A DNA stretch of 64,000 nt, from NCBI GenBank assembly GCA_013003115.1, contig JABDLF010000058.1, positions 1 through 64,000 of the forward strand, written 5' to 3'. Source of the DNA: Gammaproteobacteria bacterium (lineage in GTDB: Bacteria; Pseudomonadota; Gammaproteobacteria; Steroidobacterales; JABDLF01). The notes below the pieces were generated by a model, which saw only the letters and a program-made list of their open reading frames with translations, was not told the DNA's origin and made no database searches. The position numbers and the translations under genes were made by a program. Position 1 is the first letter of the stretch. Each line of letters opens with the position of its first letter. This document shows positions 1 through 8,886 of this stretch, piece by piece.

Positions 1-621
1 CTGACGCCGGAACTGCCGCTGCTGTCTGAAGAGTCACGCGCTTTACCGTGGCCTGTACGCTCGTCATGGCGCACCTACTGGCTGGTGGATCCGCTGGACG
101 GCACCAAGGAGTTTGTTAAGCGCAACGGAGAATTCACGGTCAACATCGCGTTGATTCACGATCACGAAGCAGTGCTGGGCGTGGTGCATGTCCCGGTAAG
201 CGGCGTGACCTACCTGGCCGCCCGTGGCGCAGGAGCGCACAAAATCCTGGCCGGCGGCGAGAAACAGCCGATCTCGGTGAGGACGCCCGCGGCCACCCCC
301 CTCAGAGTAGTGGGGTCACGCTCCCACCCGAGTCCTGGTCTCGCAGCCTACCTGGACAAGCTCGGCGATGTCGAGATGGTGGCCATGGGCAGCTCGCTCA
401 AGTTCTGCCTCGTGGCGGAAGGGGAAGCAGATATTTACCCCAGGCTGGGTCCAACCTCAGAGTGGGATACGGCGGCGGCACAGGCCGTTGTGGAATGCGC
501 CGGTGGTCGCGTACTAACCGGTGACGGCAAAGCGCTGGCTTACAATTGCAAGGATGACATTCTCAATCCTTACTTCATTGTTACAGGCGACACTGCAAAG
601 ATCTGGCCGCCGCTAAACTGA
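1..621 (+). CDS. cysQ: 3'(2'),5'-bisphosphate nucleotidase CysQ (5' end outside the window)
   Basis: Frame is open from base 1. Inositol-monophosphatase-fold motif WLVDPLDGTKEFVKRNGEFTVNIALI and C-terminal SEWDTAAAQAVVECAGG are typical of CysQ. Confidence 0.9.
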   Translation: MTPELPLLSEESRALPWPVRSSWRTYWLVDPLDGTKEFVKRNGEFTVNIALIHDHEAVLGVVHVPVSGVTYLAARGAGAHKILAGGEKQPISVRTPAATPLRVVGSRSHPSPGLAAYLDKLGDVEMVAMGSSLKFCLVAEGEADIYPRLGPTSEWDTAAAQAVVECAGGRVLTGDGKALAYNCKDDILNPYFIVTGDTAKIWPPLN

Positions 622-680
622 TGTGAGGCAAGACCCCCCGCTTGGCCGGCGCTCGTTTTGAGGTCTAAGATTAGGTAACT

Positions 681-896
681 ATGACAGACAATGTCGACAC
701 AGAAGTCTTCTCAAAGAGGCGGCGCCTTAAGGAGCTGCGCTTAGAGCACCGCGATCTCGATGACGTGATTGCGCGTCTGAGCGCCGATCTGAACGTGGAC
801 CAGCTGAGGCTAAGGCGCCTTAAGAAGCGCAAATTGCTGCTTCGCGACCTTATCGAGAAAATGGAAAGTGAGCTGATTCCGGACTTGAACGCCTGA
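681..896 (+). CDS. YdcH/DUF465 family small coiled-coil protein
   Basis: 71 aa, KRRRLKELRLEHRDLDDVIARLS...LRRLKKRKLLLRDLIEKMES pattern typical of DUF465. Confidence 0.75.
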   Translation: MTDNVDTEVFSKRRRLKELRLEHRDLDDVIARLSADLNVDQLRLRRLKKRKLLLRDLIEKMESELIPDLNA

Positions 897-1056
897 TTGC
901 CGTGGCGACATGCGGGATCCGGGATTTAGTACAATATTGATGCCGGTTAGATACTCAAGGGGTAGCGCTGACCACAGATCGCAGACCCAAAAAGGATTTG
1001 AGAGCATTGTCCGAAGAAAAACTCAGACCATCAATCTGTAGAGGAGTCATCGCCTG

Positions 1057-1584
1057 ATGGTCGGCCGGATCGGCACGATTCACCAGGCAAGCATGCGCGT
1101 GCACCGGATTGACGATCCGGAGATTCTGGCGACGCAGATCATCGACATCCTCAGGGATGCGGTACCCCATGACTATGCGGCTGTGTATCTCGTTCAGGGG
1201 CAGAAGCTCGCCCCTTTTGCAGTCAGCGACCGGGGCCTGGGGCCGACCGGCCTTCAGTCCGACAAGGATTACCTGCGTTCACTGGATCTCAAGTTGGGCG
1301 AAAACGTCACCGGATGGGTGGCGCAAAATAATGAAAGCGTTTTGATCGTGGACACGCTTGTCGACCCCCGTTTTCTGGACTCGCGGCCGGGCGTTCGCTC
1401 TGAACTTTGCGTACCGATGCGCACAAACAACACCGTAATCGGCGTCATAAACCTCGAATCGAACCAGATTGGCGCCTATACCGAAAGCGAGCGCATTGTG
1501 CTCGAGATCATCGCCGTGCAGCTTGCCCTGTCGATTGAGAACGCGACGCTCAGGGCAGCGATTCAAAAACGCAGCGAGGCGTAA
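1057..1584 (+). CDS. stand-alone GAF domain protein
   Basis: GAF-like segment YAAVYLVQ...GENVTGWVAQNNESVLIVDTLVDPRF...RSELCVPMRTNNTVIGVINLES; GAGGAG Shine-Dalgarno upstream of the ATG. Confidence 0.8.
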   Translation: MVGRIGTIHQASMRVHRIDDPEILATQIIDILRDAVPHDYAAVYLVQGQKLAPFAVSDRGLGPTGLQSDKDYLRSLDLKLGENVTGWVAQNNESVLIVDTLVDPRFLDSRPGVRSELCVPMRTNNTVIGVINLESNQIGAYTESERIVLEIIAVQLALSIENATLRAAIQKRSEA

Positions 1585-1657
1585 AGCGCGCAAAAGCGTG
1601 GTGGATTTTTTGCAGCACGGGCTTCAAGGCGTCTGCCAGCCCGATCGTCGATCGCAC

Positions 1658-2629
1658 TCAGCCTGATTCTTCTGTGTTTTTTCCCGGGCGGTTGCCGATG
1701 TGCCTGCGGCCGGCTCTGCGCGCAAGCTCTTCCTGCCGCTGCCGCTCTCTGAGGGATGCCCGGCGCGAGTCGGTCAACGCCGCCGCGCAATGCGGACAAC
1801 TCACGCCTGCCTCGTAGTCATCCGAGCGACACTCCTCGGCGGTCAGCGGGTGACGACACCCATGGCAGATTTCGAGTTCGCTGCGCCTGAGCCCGTAGTC
1901 GACGCCGACGCGTTGATCAAAAAGAAAGCACGCGCCGCGCCAACTGCCCTGCTCAGCTTCCCTGTTCTCAAGGTAGTTGAGAATTCCTCCGTCAAGTTGA
2001 AAAACTTCCTCGAATCCCTGCTCGAGCATCCAGGCAGAAGCTTTCTCACAGCGAATGCCGCCCGTGCAGAACATCGCAACTCGGGGATGCTGTGACGGAT
2101 CCAGCTTTTTATTCACAAAGTCAGGAAACTGCCTGAATGAATCCGTTCCAGGATCGATGGCATTTTCGAACGTGCCAACGCCGGTTTCATACCGATTTCT
2201 CGTATCAATGACTACGATGTTCGGGTCGGCCAGCAGCTTGTCCCACTGCTCGGGGTCTACGTGAACCCCGGTGCGACGCTGCGGCTTTACACCGGGTTGA
2301 CCGAGCGTGACGATTTCATCCCTGAGCTTCACCTTCAGCCGATAGAAGGGCATTCTCGCAGCGCTGCTGAAGCGCGGTCGCAAGGATGCAAAGCGCGGAT
2401 CACTTCGCAGCGTTTCGACCCAGTCCCGCAGACGCGTCGAATCCCCGGCGACCGTCGCGTTTACGCCCTCTGATGCCACAATGACGGTGCCAAGAATCTC
2501 CGCCCTCTCCGCAGCCTCGCGCAGGCGCAGCGCCACGGCTTCGCAGTCGGGTAAATCTACGAAGCGATAAAATGTGGCAACCTCGACGTCTCCCACATCA
2601 GCCTGTTTGCGCGTGAACCGGTTTTCCAA
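1658..2629 (-). CDS. trhO: oxygen-dependent tRNA uridine(34) hydroxylase TrhO (YceA-type rhodanese)
   Basis: Rhodanese core VVIDTRNRYETGVGTFENAIDP, catalytic MFCTGGIRCEKAS, and C-terminal Cys-rich CHGCRHPLTAEEC...GVSCPHC. Confidence 0.9.
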   Translation of the reverse strand: MENRFTRKQADVGDVEVATFYRFVDLPDCEAVALRLREAAERAEILGTVIVASEGVNATVAGDSTRLRDWVETLRSDPRFASLRPRFSSAARMPFYRLKVKLRDEIVTLGQPGVKPQRRTGVHVDPEQWDKLLADPNIVVIDTRNRYETGVGTFENAIDPGTDSFRQFPDFVNKKLDPSQHPRVAMFCTGGIRCEKASAWMLEQGFEEVFQLDGGILNYLENREAEQGSWRGACFLFDQRVGVDYGLRRSELEICHGCRHPLTAEECRSDDYEAGVSCPHCAAALTDSRRASLRERQRQEELARRAGRRHIGNRPGKNTEESG

Positions 2630-2646
2630 GCCTGCCTCTTCGTCTC

Positions 2647-2841
2647 TCAGTAATGCGGCGGGGCCTGTTCGTCACCGCTGACATTATCGTCCATGGCGCG
2701 CAGCTCTTTTTGCATCAGCATCAGCGCGCCCTGCAGGCGCTCGATCTTCTGCTCATGCCCGGCAACGATGTTATCGAGGGCGTTCACCGTATCTTCAAGA
2801 AATGCCAGGCGGGTCTCCAGCTCTACCATACGATCATTCAT
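2647..2841 (-). CDS. slyX: SlyX family protein
   Basis: MNDRMVELETRLAFLEDTVNALDNIVAGHEQKIERLQ...APPHY; C-terminal PPHY is the SlyX hallmark. Start trimmed from the longer ORF. Confidence 0.85.
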   Translation of the reverse strand: MNDRMVELETRLAFLEDTVNALDNIVAGHEQKIERLQGALMLMQKELRAMDDNVSGDEQAPPHY

Positions 2842-2852
2842 GAACACGCCTC

Positions 2853-5306
2853 CTACGCCTGGGTAACCCGAAGTATGCTGTGACGGATTTCCTCGCTTAA
2901 TACGTTTTGCGCTTTCTCGCTGACCTCCACGAGTATATCGCCGAATTCCAGTTTGCCTCCGTCGTCCGCCCACACGACGTCGAATTTTTTCAGCTCATTA
3001 ATGAAGTTGCTGAACAGGTCCCTCGCAAAAAAGTCCGGCGAATCGAGCTCGTAGATCATAGATATGCGCTGGGCCATGAGCTGGCAAAGGGTTTCCAGGT
3101 CCTTCTGGGTGAGCGTGCCGGAGCCGCGATTGCGCAGCAAAGCGATAACCAGGTAGTAGCGCTCAAGAATCTGCAGTGTCGCCTGCGCCAGAAAAGACAG
3201 CTGCCCCGCCTCCCGGGACGTCGCATGCGCGCGCCTTAAAATACCTTCATGCTCGCTGATGAGGCCCAGGTCCTGCATTGACTGCAGGCACCGCGCAAGC
3301 TGTAACTCGAAGCCATCCTCTTCCTCCGGCAAGAACAACTCCGACCTGATAAACGGATAGGCCATACGGCAGAGGTCCATCAGCCGATTCTTTTCGAGCG
3401 ATTCGTTGTGCAGAAATCCACAGGCAATCAGGGAGGGTATGGCGACGAGGTGCAGGATGTTATTGCGAAAATATGTAGACAAGACTGCCTGGTCCGCCGC
3501 AAGCGTCAGCACATCGCCGAGCTCGTGAGAGCGGCGCACCAGCATGCCGAGTTCCTCACCCTCTGAAACAACGTCGCGGCCCGGCATGATCGGTCCCGCG
3601 TCGATCCTCGCACCCCGAATGGTCTTGATGAGCGTCTGCGTCATTTCGATCTGCCGTATCAGATCCTGCTCGGCCATGGCCTGCCTCGGCACGGCAAGCA
3701 GACACAGTGCCAGCATGTTTACCGAATTGACGATTGCCGTCTGGTTTACCCGCACCATGATCTCGTCGCCGAGCACCTCGACGGCATTGCCCAGCCAGAC
3801 CGGCTTGTCCTCGCTGCTTTGCGCGTCGCGCCACCCCGGCGCTTCCCTGTCGAGCAGCTCCGCCGCTTCGATCGGCTCCCCGAAAGCCAGCTGCACGGTG
3901 CCGAACTCGCTCCTGAGTATTTTGATTGAGCGCAGGAAATCCAGCCAGTTTTCCTTGCGTTTCGCCCGGCCGCTGAGCTCGCCAATATAACTTTGGCCTT
4001 CTACAAGTTTGTCGTAACCGATATACACCGGCACAAAGGCAAGCGGACGATCAGCATTACCTGCGAAACTCCGGAGCGTCATCGCCAACATGCCGGGCTT
4101 CGGCCTGAGCAGCCGGCCAGTCCGCGACCGCCCTCCTTCAATGAAATATTCGATAGACACGCCTTTCGCGAGATTAGCGCGCAGGTACTCGTGAAAAACA
4201 GCGGCGTATAGCTTGTTCCCCCGGAAGCTGCGGCGCAAAAAAAACGCACCACCACGTCTCAGCACCCCGCCGAGGATTGGCAGATTCAGGTTCAGCCCGG
4301 CGGCAATATGAGGCGGCACCAGGCCATGCTGATAAACCACAAAGGACAGCAGCAGGTAGTCGATATGACTGCGGTGACAGGGCGTGTAGATGATCGTGTG
4401 CGTGCGTGACAGCGCCAGCAGTCCGTCAATATTGTGTACTGCGATACCGTCATAGAGCCGATTCCAGATCCAGGAGAGGATCTTCTCGGCAAAGCGCACG
4501 AAACCAGGCGAATAATCGGCCGCGATTTCCAGCGCATATTTTCGCGCCTCGGCTACTACCTCTGCGTCCTGGACCTTTCGTGCCCGCGCCTCGCGCACGA
4601 TTTGGCGGCTTACGGGGGGAGCTTTGAGCAACTGACCGATAAGCGTATTGCGGTGCGACAGGTCGGGGCCAATGGTCGCGGTGCGCACGCCCTTGAAATG
4701 CACACGAAGCAAGCGAGCCAGCCTGCGCGCGGCAGTGGTTTTTTCCGTCTCTTCTCCCAGGCTTTCGCGCACGGGCAGCGGCTTGCCGACCTGCACAAGG
4801 ACCGTGCGACCGTGCAGGAAAATTGTGAGTAGTTTTCGGAGCCTCCCCTTCGGCTTCCAGCGCTCGGCAAAAAGCGCCTTGAAAACCGAGGTTTCCTTTT
4901 CAGGCGAGCGCCCCCAGAAAATTGAGACCGGCACGAGTTGAACGTCCACCGCTTCGTCATCAACCACCGCATCCGCGATGTTGCGGAGCAGGTCGGGTAC
5001 CTGCTGCTCGACCCGCTTCGGCAGCCAGCCGCGCATGCGCGCCGTCGCGAACACCGAACGCGGCGCCGTGAAATCGCCGATCTGAAGTTCTGCGGCGGGC
5101 CGATGTAAATCCGCGTTGCGCATTTCGCGCTCAAGAACGAGCAGGTCGGCAAGGGATCTCATCTCCAGCACGTAGCAGACCGGAAGATTCTGATCAATCT
5201 GCAGCGAATCCAGGTCCTCAGGAAGCAAACGCGGCCGCACCCAGATATTTAACAGGCGTCGCGTGAGGCCAAGGCCCAGCCGGTCGAGACCGAGGTAACG
5301 GTTCAT
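2853..5306 (-). CDS. plsB: glycerol-3-phosphate 1-O-acyltransferase PlsB
   Basis: Acyltransferase motifs HRSHIDYLLLS, FFLRRSF, EYFIEGGRSRTGRLL, FVPVYIGYDK; about 818 aa. Start trimmed to the ATG 1 nt after the upstream stop. Confidence 0.93.
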   Translation of the reverse strand: MNRYLGLDRLGLGLTRRLLNIWVRPRLLPEDLDSLQIDQNLPVCYVLEMRSLADLLVLEREMRNADLHRPAAELQIGDFTAPRSVFATARMRGWLPKRVEQQVPDLLRNIADAVVDDEAVDVQLVPVSIFWGRSPEKETSVFKALFAERWKPKGRLRKLLTIFLHGRTVLVQVGKPLPVRESLGEETEKTTAARRLARLLRVHFKGVRTATIGPDLSHRNTLIGQLLKAPPVSRQIVREARARKVQDAEVVAEARKYALEIAADYSPGFVRFAEKILSWIWNRLYDGIAVHNIDGLLALSRTHTIIYTPCHRSHIDYLLLSFVVYQHGLVPPHIAAGLNLNLPILGGVLRRGGAFFLRRSFRGNKLYAAVFHEYLRANLAKGVSIEYFIEGGRSRTGRLLRPKPGMLAMTLRSFAGNADRPLAFVPVYIGYDKLVEGQSYIGELSGRAKRKENWLDFLRSIKILRSEFGTVQLAFGEPIEAAELLDREAPGWRDAQSSEDKPVWLGNAVEVLGDEIMVRVNQTAIVNSVNMLALCLLAVPRQAMAEQDLIRQIEMTQTLIKTIRGARIDAGPIMPGRDVVSEGEELGMLVRRSHELGDVLTLAADQAVLSTYFRNNILHLVAIPSLIACGFLHNESLEKNRLMDLCRMAYPFIRSELFLPEEEDGFELQLARCLQSMQDLGLISEHEGILRRAHATSREAGQLSFLAQATLQILERYYLVIALLRNRGSGTLTQKDLETLCQLMAQRISMIYELDSPDFFARDLFSNFINELKKFDVVWADDGGKLEFGDILVEVSEKAQNVLSEEIRHSILRVTQA

Positions 5307-5307
5307 C

Positions 5308-5652
5308 CTAGTCTGGCCCCCAAAGTTGCTCGTCCAGGCTGGTCTGCCATCCAAATCGAACCAGGTCGACACGTCCGGTTGCTGCGTTTACGCCTTCCTC
5401 GGCCAGCTTCGCAACCTGTCGCTCGAAGCCCCGGCTGCCTGCGGGAAACGCCAGGCTGCCGTCAGCGCGCAAAACCCTGTGCCACGGCAGCTCATCGCGC
5501 CCGGTCAGTTCCCCAAGCAGCCTGCCCACCAGCCTTGCGCGGCCCGGCAGACCGGCCACCTCGGCAACTCTGCCATAGGGACAGACCCGCCCCTTCGGGA
5601 TTTCAGCCACCGCTTTCATTATGGCCGTCGCATATGATTTGCGAACCGGCAT
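5308..5652 (-). CDS. alkyltransferase-like (ATL) protein, MGMT family lacking the acceptor Cys
   Basis: MGMT DNA-binding domain PKGRVCPYGRVAEVAGLPGRARLVGRLL, with LPWHRVLRADG where active MGMTs have PCHRV. Confidence 0.85.
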   Translation of the reverse strand: MPVRKSYATAIMKAVAEIPKGRVCPYGRVAEVAGLPGRARLVGRLLGELTGRDELPWHRVLRADGSLAFPAGSRGFERQVAKLAEEGVNAATGRVDLVRFGWQTSLDEQLWGPD

Positions 5653-5672
5653 TTTTCAGTGCGTCCCGCCGC

Positions 5673-7667
5673 CTACCAGTGTATGCCCTTGGTAAACTGC
5701 GCCAGCGCAATTTGCTCCGGCGACGGCTTGTGCACGATTTCACCCTTACCGGACTTGTCACCCTTGGCTGCGGACGAGTCGCCGAACATCTGAAATGCCG
5801 TATTCATTCCAACTTCGGTCAGCTTTGGCGCAAGCAGATGCAGGATCTGAGCGGTTACACCAAGGCGCGTTGCTATCCTGACAGGGCGATGAATTATCGC
5901 ATCGGCTACCATGTCCGCCGCCTCGTCCGAACTGATAGTAGGCACATTTTCATAAATCTTGGTCGGCGCGATCATTGGTGTTCGAACCAAAGGCATGTTT
6001 ATCGTTGTAAACCGCACGTTGCGATCAGAAAACTCAGATCCCGCACACCTCGTAAAAGCATCAAGCGCCGACTTCGAGGCCACGTAGGCCGAAAATCGCG
6101 GCGCATTACTCAACACACCGATGGATGAGATATTAATGACATGTCCGCGCTTGCGCTCTGCCATACCCGGCAGGAAGCCAAGTATCATACGCAGGGCACC
6201 GTAGTAGTTGAGCTGCATGGTGCGCTCAAAGTCATGGAAGCGATCAAAAGAGCTGGCGATGCTCCGGCGAATCGAGCGCCCCGCATTGTTCACAAGGATA
6301 TCGACGCCACCAAAATCTCCTATCACATCCACTACGAGTTGCTCGCAGGAGTCGGCGTCTGACAAATCTGCGGCATACATGCTGACATCCCCACCCGCAT
6401 TGCGGATAAGCTCAGCCGTTTCGGCAAGCTTTTCCTCTCCACGCGCTACGATGATCACCCGCGCACCCGCCTCTCCCATACGCACCGCTGTGGCCTGACC
6501 GATACCCGAGGACGCGCCCGTAACGAGCACAACCTTGCCCGCAACGCGCCCGGAGAGCGTCCTGTCCAGGAAGAGATCCGGGTCCATGTGGCGCTCCCAG
6601 TAGTCCCAGAGCTTCCAGGCATAGTCCTCCAGATCCGGGACTCTGATATCACTGTCTGCAAGCGCGGCCTCAGTTTCGCGGCTGTCGAAACGGGTCGGAT
6701 AGTTGATAAAGCTGAGCATATCGGCAGGCAGGTGCAGGTCTTCGAGCAGGGACTTGAGCATGCGTCGCACAGGCGCAACGGAGCCGATTCCCTTCCAGAC
6801 GTACGACGGTATAAATCCGAACATGCGCGCGTTGACCCGCATGGTCATCTCAGGCGCATGCGCAGCGCGAGCAAAGATGTTCAGCACGTCGCCAATTCGC
6901 CGCGCGCTGGGATCCGTCAGGTGGAAACACTTGCCATCGAGATCAGGCTTGTGGGCGATGTGATCCAGCGCTGCCGCAACGAAGTCGACCGGCACAATGT
7001 TGATACGCCCGCCTTCAACGCCGATCGTCGGCATCCAGCGTGGCAGCGTGCGGCGCAGCTTCTGAATGCCTTTGAAGAAGTAATAGGGACCATCGATCTT
7101 GTCCATCACTCCGGTTTCAGAATCGCCAACCACCACGCCCGGGCGATAAATTCTCCACGCCCGCCCGTAATTCTTTCTGACCAAAGCCTCCGATTCGTGT
7201 TTCGTCCTGAAGTAAGGGTGGCTGAGACCCTCCGCCTCTTCAAACATGTCCTCGCGAAAAACGCCGTTGTAAGTCCCGGCGGCAGCGATCGAACTCACCA
7301 TGTGCAGAGTGCCGGCCTCAATGTCCTCTGCGAAACCGAGAACGGAGCTGGTGCCGTGAATGTTTACCTGCTCCTGAATGTCGGCCGGGGCGCCAAGATC
7401 ATAAATTGCAGCCAGGTGAAAAAAGTGGTCGATGTTGCCTTTTATTTTCTTTCTGTCGGCCGCGCTGACACCCAGGTTGTCTGCGGTGAGATCGCCATCG
7501 ATTGCGACAAGCCTGTCGCCTGGATCATCCATGCCGCGACGTAATTCTTCAAAACGATCGGCGCTTTCTTTTCTTGCCAGCACATAGACTGTTCCGCCAC
7601 GCGCCAGGAGTTTGGCAACGAGTCTCTTGCCGATGAAACCGGTACCGCCGGTAACAAAGTAATTCAT
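5673..7667 (-). CDS. two-domain SDR oxidoreductase (extended SDR + classical SDR)
   Basis: N-terminal MNYFVTGGTGFIGKRLVAKLL (extended SDR) and C-terminal VVLVTGASSGIGQATAVRMGEAGARV...SAYVASKSALDAF (classical SDR) in one ORF. Confidence 0.85.
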   Translation of the reverse strand: MNYFVTGGTGFIGKRLVAKLLARGGTVYVLARKESADRFEELRRGMDDPGDRLVAIDGDLTADNLGVSAADRKKIKGNIDHFFHLAAIYDLGAPADIQEQVNIHGTSSVLGFAEDIEAGTLHMVSSIAAAGTYNGVFREDMFEEAEGLSHPYFRTKHESEALVRKNYGRAWRIYRPGVVVGDSETGVMDKIDGPYYFFKGIQKLRRTLPRWMPTIGVEGGRINIVPVDFVAAALDHIAHKPDLDGKCFHLTDPSARRIGDVLNIFARAAHAPEMTMRVNARMFGFIPSYVWKGIGSVAPVRRMLKSLLEDLHLPADMLSFINYPTRFDSRETEAALADSDIRVPDLEDYAWKLWDYWERHMDPDLFLDRTLSGRVAGKVVLVTGASSGIGQATAVRMGEAGARVIIVARGEEKLAETAELIRNAGGDVSMYAADLSDADSCEQLVVDVIGDFGGVDILVNNAGRSIRRSIASSFDRFHDFERTMQLNYYGALRMILGFLPGMAERKRGHVINISSIGVLSNAPRFSAYVASKSALDAFTRCAGSEFSDRNVRFTTINMPLVRTPMIAPTKIYENVPTISSDEAADMVADAIIHRPVRIATRLGVTAQILHLLAPKLTEVGMNTAFQMFGDSSAAKGDKSGKGEIVHKPSPEQIALAQFTKGIHW

Positions 7668-7776
7668 GATCAGATTCCCAGTTACTTGTTGTGGCCGCAC
7701 CCGGTCGGCGGCAGTTCATTGCGGGAACGCGTCAGTATACGCCATGCGTAAGGCAAATTTCATCGCTAACGAGCTG

Positions 7777-8088
7777 CTATTCCGGCAGCCGAAGGCGCCC
7801 GGTCAGGATCTGGGCAAACATGAGAAAATCGCCGAGCAGGCTGTAAAACGGATGTGTGAAGGTGGCCGGTCGGTTTTTTTCGAAGATCAGGTGACCAAGC
7901 CAGGCAAAGCCATATCCCACCACCGGCAGGAGCCAGAGCAGCTCCCAGCGCCGGCTTGCCAGGGCCAGCAGCAAAGTAAATATCGACAGGGCCGTCCCGA
8001 CAAAATGCAGCCGGCGGCAGTTAGGGTGCTTATGCTGCGAAAGGTAAAACGGGTAGAACTCGCTAAAGTTTCTGAATCGCCTCGACAA
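7777..8088 (-). CDS. DUF962/Mpo1-like membrane protein
   Basis: FSEFYPFYLSQHKHPNCRRLHFVGTALSIF...GYGFAWLGHLIFEKNRPATFTHPFYSLLGDFLMF is the conserved DUF962 pattern. Confidence 0.87.
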   Translation of the reverse strand: MSRRFRNFSEFYPFYLSQHKHPNCRRLHFVGTALSIFTLLLALASRRWELLWLLPVVGYGFAWLGHLIFEKNRPATFTHPFYSLLGDFLMFAQILTGRLRLPE

Positions 8089-8100
8089 GTCCCGCCCTCC

Positions 8101-8856
8101 TCAAGGCCCGGAAGTCACCTTGTAATTCCCGCGGCTCTTGTCATAGTCGAGCTCAAGCAACTTGTTTGCTGCGGCCTCCTTCAGCATCTCTGAGAAGCTT
8201 CGATAACCGTAGTAGGTTTCATCAAAACCGGGATGGACGCGACGCAGCGTCTGCTTTACCAGGGAGCCCCAGACCGGATCGTAGTCGGCCTCCAGAGAAT
8301 TCACGATGCCTAGCAGCATCTCCATGGCCTCATCTTTCTTGGTTTTCCTGGCCCCTTTCTTGCCGGACGGGCGGGCCTTCTTGCGAGCCTTGCGAATCAG
8401 GTCATCGTAATAAATAAACTCGTCACAGTTGGCAATGAGTAAATCCGATGTCGAACTCTTGACACCGCAACCGACTACCCGCTTGTTGTTTTCCTTGAGC
8501 TTCGAGACCAGCGGCGAGAAATCGCTGTCGCCGGAAACGAGCACAAAAATATCTATGTGATTCTTTGCGTAGCAAAGATCCAGCGCATCTACCACCATGC
8601 GAATATCTGCGCTGTTCTTACCACTCACGCGCGTCTGCGGAATGTCGATCATCTCCACGCCGTGACGATGAAACTCCTGCACTGCCGGGCGGTAGTTGCT
8701 CCAGTCGCAGTAAGCACGCTTGAACACCAGCCGGCCTTTCTCCAGAAGTCGCTTTAAGACAAGGTCGATGCGGAACCTGTCTTCCTTCATGTCGCGCGCG
8801 CCGAGGGCCAGATTCTCGAAGTCTATGAAAACGGCAATCAGCGGTTCGTTGGACAT
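8101..8856 (-). CDS. NYN domain (PIN-like, LabA/DUF88) protein with C-terminal OST-HTH/LOTUS-like domain
   Basis: IAVFIDFENLALGAR, RAYCDWSNYRPAVQEFHRHGVEMIDIPQ, KNSADIRMVVDALDLCY, LVSGDSDFSPLVSKLKENNKRVVGCG; C-term YYGYRSFSEMLKEAAANKLLELDYDKSRGNYKV. Confidence 0.88.
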   Translation of the reverse strand: MSNEPLIAVFIDFENLALGARDMKEDRFRIDLVLKRLLEKGRLVFKRAYCDWSNYRPAVQEFHRHGVEMIDIPQTRVSGKNSADIRMVVDALDLCYAKNHIDIFVLVSGDSDFSPLVSKLKENNKRVVGCGVKSSTSDLLIANCDEFIYYDDLIRKARKKARPSGKKGARKTKKDEAMEMLLGIVNSLEADYDPVWGSLVKQTLRRVHPGFDETYYGYRSFSEMLKEAAANKLLELDYDKSRGNYKVTSGP

Positions 8857-8886
8857 GATTTTACTCTGCTTGCCCGCTGCGAATGC

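Noticed and set aside
3544-3990. 148-aa plus-strand ORF opposite plsB
   Set aside because: Entirely antisense to plsB; low-complexity Ser/Arg-rich translation typical of shadow ORFs in GC-rich DNA.
6588-7544. 318-aa plus-strand ORF opposite the two-domain SDR
   Set aside because: Shadow ORF; the minus strand has clear SDR motifs.
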